DNA from: Cornus controversa | Lineage: Eukaryota; Streptophyta; Magnoliopsida; Cornales; Cornaceae | Reading direction: 5' to 3' | Length of the DNA: 64,000 nt | NCBI GenBank assembly: GCA_026545225.1 | Contig: CM048848.1 | Coordinates: 23,724,806-23,788,805, forward strand | Shown: positions 60,570 through 64,000 of the stretch, in pieces | Layout: each line of letters begins with the position of its first letter | Position numbering within the stretch: position 1 is the stretch's first letter | The notes under the pieces: generated by a model | What the model was told of the DNA's origin: nothing | Seen by the model: only the letters and a program-made list of their open reading frames with translations | Database searches by the model: none | Made by a program: the position numbers and the translations under genes

Positions 60570-62840
60570 TGTCACACCCCGTATTTTGAGACCAAAAACC
60601 CGAGGTGTGACGTGGAGGGTTTATAGTTTAAGAAGAAAATTAAGGTTAAATCTTGTGTACAATTTCTAGAAACACATTTTTCATTTGAAGGTTCATTTAG
60701 AGAAAATTTCGGCAATATATCCACATAATTTTTGAACTTATGAACACAGTAAGAACCTGTATAAAATCTTGAGATTTCAAAATCAACAAATCAAAAATAA
60801 TGCATTCAACTTCATAATAAAAGTCACTACATTCACAAAATTTACATGCCCAAAATCGGCCAAACCAAAAGATTTAAGTTATATAATACAAGGATTACAA
60901 ATTTCACACCCTGTCACCAAGAGCCTCACAACCTTCATATTTACATTACAAAATTGTGCAAGTCAAGCTCCTATTAAAAGTAACAAAAAGTACACAAAAG
61001 TCCTCCTACATCTACCATTTAAATCAGGTCATCATGCATGTAGGAAACGTCATAATCCAAGCACATAGATTAGCTTTCTAGCTTCCACCTTGAGACAAAT
61101 CTGGGCGGGGAAAAGAATAGGGGTGAGCCAACATAGCCCAGTAGAGAATCAACACTATCCTAAAACCTATAACAATTTAATATGCAAGCCATGCAGTACA
61201 AATTAATGAACAAATAACAGTTATAATAATGACATTTTGCAGCTGAAATAAAAATATAAACAACAATGACAATTAAGAAGTTATGAGTTTAAAAGATACT
61301 TCCTGTCCATGCAACAAACCTGTAAGACCCTTATCAGAATCCTTTCAACTCCACCAACCTCCAAGAAAAAATATGTTATTTTTATTTAACCTAGAAAACC
61401 TTTTAGGGACCCTTTAACCCTGGGACCGTGCCCCTCGCGTAAATAAATTTCATTTCCTTTTAGGGACCCTTTAACCCTGGGACCGTGCCCCTCGCTTGAA
61501 CCTTTTGGGGACCCTTTAACCCCGGGACTGTGCCCCTCGTGCACTAATTAATTTTATAATCTGTACCACTCCTCAAACAGTTCCCAATACAATGTCTCCA
61601 GTCCTTCTCACTCCCATTTTTCTCAAGATATGAACCTTTCTTTCATATCATTTATAAATAAAATTCATTCACGTCAAATATATAATCAAGTAGAAAATAA
61701 ATTCAGCATGTAGCAATTGTACCATTAATTAGAAAAACATAACCCAACGACACATATATCAAATTTAACAAATAAAAACCAATTAAGCCAATAACTATAT
61801 CACTAACAGTTTTAAATCATACAATATAACACATTTAAATTTAACAGAAGATAATAGAACAACAATACTAAAGCATGAATTATTAACTAAAAGCTAAACA
61901 TAAAATTAAATAATGACTTTCTATATATAAAAGAAAATAAGACAATTCCCTACCTTAACTGATAAAATTTATTCTCTCTCCGTGAAGCTCCTTCTCCTCT
62001 TCCCTTATCTCTATTCCTGTCATTATATATACACTATTAAATATCTATATTATATATAATAATTAACCCAAGATGTTTTAGTAAATGCCCTCACTAGAAA
62101 TTAAATAACAAACCTGCACAATCAGACCGACAAGCACTCGTACACCACTTCTCACCACTTTATTGCTATCTTTGTTTTTCTTTTTCTTTTTTTCTCTTTC
62201 TCTCTCTGTCTTCCTCTTTCTTTCTGGCCGAATCTCCACCTTACTGTTTTGTTTTCCTTTTCTTACTACTAGTATCTAGTAGGCGGTTCAAAACAGGCTT
62301 CTAGAGAAGTTTTGGTCTTGTACATACTACATACATACATATATTTATATACGTGTCAAGTATGTGTGTGAGTAATAGTGTGAGTTGGCATATGTAAGTC
62401 TCCAGCAGATAAGATTCTAAAGGTGAATTGTTGTGTGTGTTGTTATGTATATTTACTCATATCCATATGTTTAGTTTGTGGGTGACATGTGTCTTGTATT
62501 TTATTTATCTATTATTTTCTATACATATTTATCTATAAAGTTAAAGAATCTTACTAATGGTAACATGTTTTATATATCCTAAGATATTCAACTAACAGCC
62601 CACTTACATATATTGCTGCCACTAACATACATACACTCACATTTACACACGTGCACACTTATTTGTACCCTTCCTTAACAGGCCACTCTTTACTTCCATA
62701 ATCCAACCCCAAAATATACTATATACATATTTATATTTATATACACTGAAATTTGTACTAGACCCACAACCCAAAATTGTTTAAATGTATTTAACTAAAA
62801 TTATAAGGTGTATAACACATATATACCAAGGTTTGTTATA
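60570..62840 (+). mobile_element. LTR-type element, 2271 bp, TGTCACACCCC family
   Basis: It begins TGTCACACCCCG, close to the TGTCACGCCCC start of the 31893 insertion. It ends GGTTTGTTATA, a version of GGGTGTTACA with the final CA changed. CATAG flanks both sides (60565-60569 and 62841-62845). There is no gag or pol. The interior has GGGGTGAGCCAACATAGCCC and a minisatellite. Confidence 0.6.
61390..61545. repeat. Minisatellite, three units with GGGACCCTTTAACCC
   Basis: Three copies of CCTTTTRGGGACCCTTTAAC followed by CCYGGGACYGTGCCCCTCG, spaced 45-60 bp. This is GC-rich against the AT-rich surroundings. Confidence 0.9.
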
Positions 62841-62845
62841 CATAG

Positions 62846-63103
62846 TGTACCTTTAACCTTTGTAGGTTGTTGCTGGTAGCATTTTCTAATCTAATAGGAA
62901 CTTTTTGTTGATTGATATGCATGGCATTAGACTTTTGAATATAAGTCTTGGAGGTGATCCTGCTAGGTGCCCAAGCTTGTGGGTTTAGTTGGAGGTTGGC
63001 TTTCATGGGATGCTTTGGGATGGTGTTGTGCATGGCTCGGTTGTGAGGATGGCAGCCATGGTGTGGTAGTGTGGTGCTAGCTTGTGGATCTTTGCATATA
63101 TCA
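62846..63103. other. Short non-repetitive spacer
   Basis: It lies between the LTR-type element and the CACTA end. It is G/T-rich on the plus strand; no gene is recognised. Confidence 0.35.
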
Positions 63104-64000
63104 CACTACAAGAAATTTGGTGTTTTGCCACAAAAAATTTTGTCGCTAAACATAGGGAATTTGTCGCAAATAACTTTTAGCAAAAAAATTATTTTTTCGC
63201 GAGGTTGTCCCCCAAAGCCCGTCACGAAAGGTATTATGCCACAAAAGACTTTTGTCGCAAAAAGTGTATGCTTTTGCAACAAAAATTTACTTGTCCCTAA
63301 AAATATGATAATTAGAGACAAATTTTTTGTCATTGAATCTCCAAAATTTTGTCGCTTAATACAAACCCAATCCGAGGAATTTTGTCGCTAAATATATAAT
63401 AATTCGCAACAAAGTTAAATTAGTCGCTAAATATGGAACTATTTGGGACAAAAACATTTAGGTCGCTAAAAATAAATATGGTTTGCTACAAAATTATATT
63501 CGTCGCTAAATATGGATCTAATTGTGACAAAAATTGTTTTGTTGCTAAAATGAATATAATTTGCGACAAAATTATATTCGTCGCTAAATATGGATCTATT
63601 TGGGACAAAAATTGTTTTGTCACGAAAATGAATAAAATTTGCGACAAAATTATATTCGTCTCTAAAAAATAGAAATATTTGGGACAAAAACTTTGTTGTC
63701 GCTAAAAATAATATATTTTGCAACAAAACTAACTGTCACAAATTTATTTATTTAGCAACAAATAAAATACTTTATTTGGAACAAATTTTTGTCATTATTC
63801 TTTTTTTTTTACCTCTCAACAAACCAATAATTTTATAACTTACTTTTTCATGTCACTTATTTTAAACATACCAATTGAACAAACCTGAAATTTTACAAAT
63901 TATATAAAGCATATGTCAAACAAATTATCCAAACTAATATTTACAAATTTAAAATTAAAATATTCGATTATATATCCAAAGATCCGTACATCTTCCAAAT
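63104..64000 (+). mobile_element. CACTA terminus with subterminal repeat array, copy 2 (runs off the window)
   Basis: It starts CACTACAAGAAA and matches 4702-5600 in the same orientation with few differences: the same TTTGTCGCTAAA/TTTGCGACAAAA array, then the same AT-rich interior. The element continues beyond the window. The 5' flank differs from copy 1, showing an independent insertion. Confidence 0.8.

Noticed and set aside
1..64000. A previously undescribed multi-gene system
   Set aside because: Beyond the TNL/CNL cluster, every conserved coding signal belongs to known transposon families or plastid DNA.

Overview
The window is nuclear DNA of a eudicot plant, probably woody. It carries an AT-rich, transposon-dense disease-resistance gene cluster. 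The evidence is a spliced TIR-NBS-LRR (TNL) gene, CC-NBS-LRR (CNL, R1-like) remnants, plant LTR retrotransposons and TRIMs, CACTA and hAT elements, an Au-like SINE and a nuclear copy of plastid DNA containing petN. TNLs of this kind point to a eudicot; I cannot name the species.

Only one host gene looks intact: the five-exon TNL at 51758-58572 (+), predicted 1123 aa, with all key TIR, NB-ARC and MHD motifs and a post-LRR C-terminal domain. A close paralogue at 29590-37223 (+) is dead. It lacks the TIR exon, carries frameshifts and a nonsense codon, and is split in exon 4 by a 4.4 kb LTR-type insertion that itself holds a 1.4 kb LTR-type insertion. Two minus-strand CNL LRR fragments (about 1.9-2.96 kb and 25.1-25.8 kb) lie in a 2 kb segmental duplication.

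Layout. 1-4701: LTR-like direct repeats around CNL copy 1. 4702-8981: CACTA end and featureless AT-rich DNA. 8982-21875: probable CACTA territory with a disrupted En/Spm-type gene and a TNP2 remnant, plus an LTR-like block and two complete TRIMs. 21876-22890: non-autonomous hAT. 23858-25882: CNL copy 2. 25886-29549: gypsy fragment. 29590-37223: broken TNL with nested insertions. 37628-44104: solo LTRs, copia fragment and minisatellites. 44675-51757: TNL upstream region present twice, separated by a SINE, a young LTR element with apparently identical LTRs, and plastid DNA. 51758-58572: intact TNL with two DNA elements in intron 1. 59417-64000: LTR-type elements and a second CACTA end.

The biology is that of a resistance-gene birth-and-death locus. 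I see no evidence of a wholly new system. The best observations are structural: nested insertions with exact target-site duplications (TSDs), a TRIM that interrupts an otherwise open CACTA gene, and a plastid insert between two copies of an R-gene promoter.
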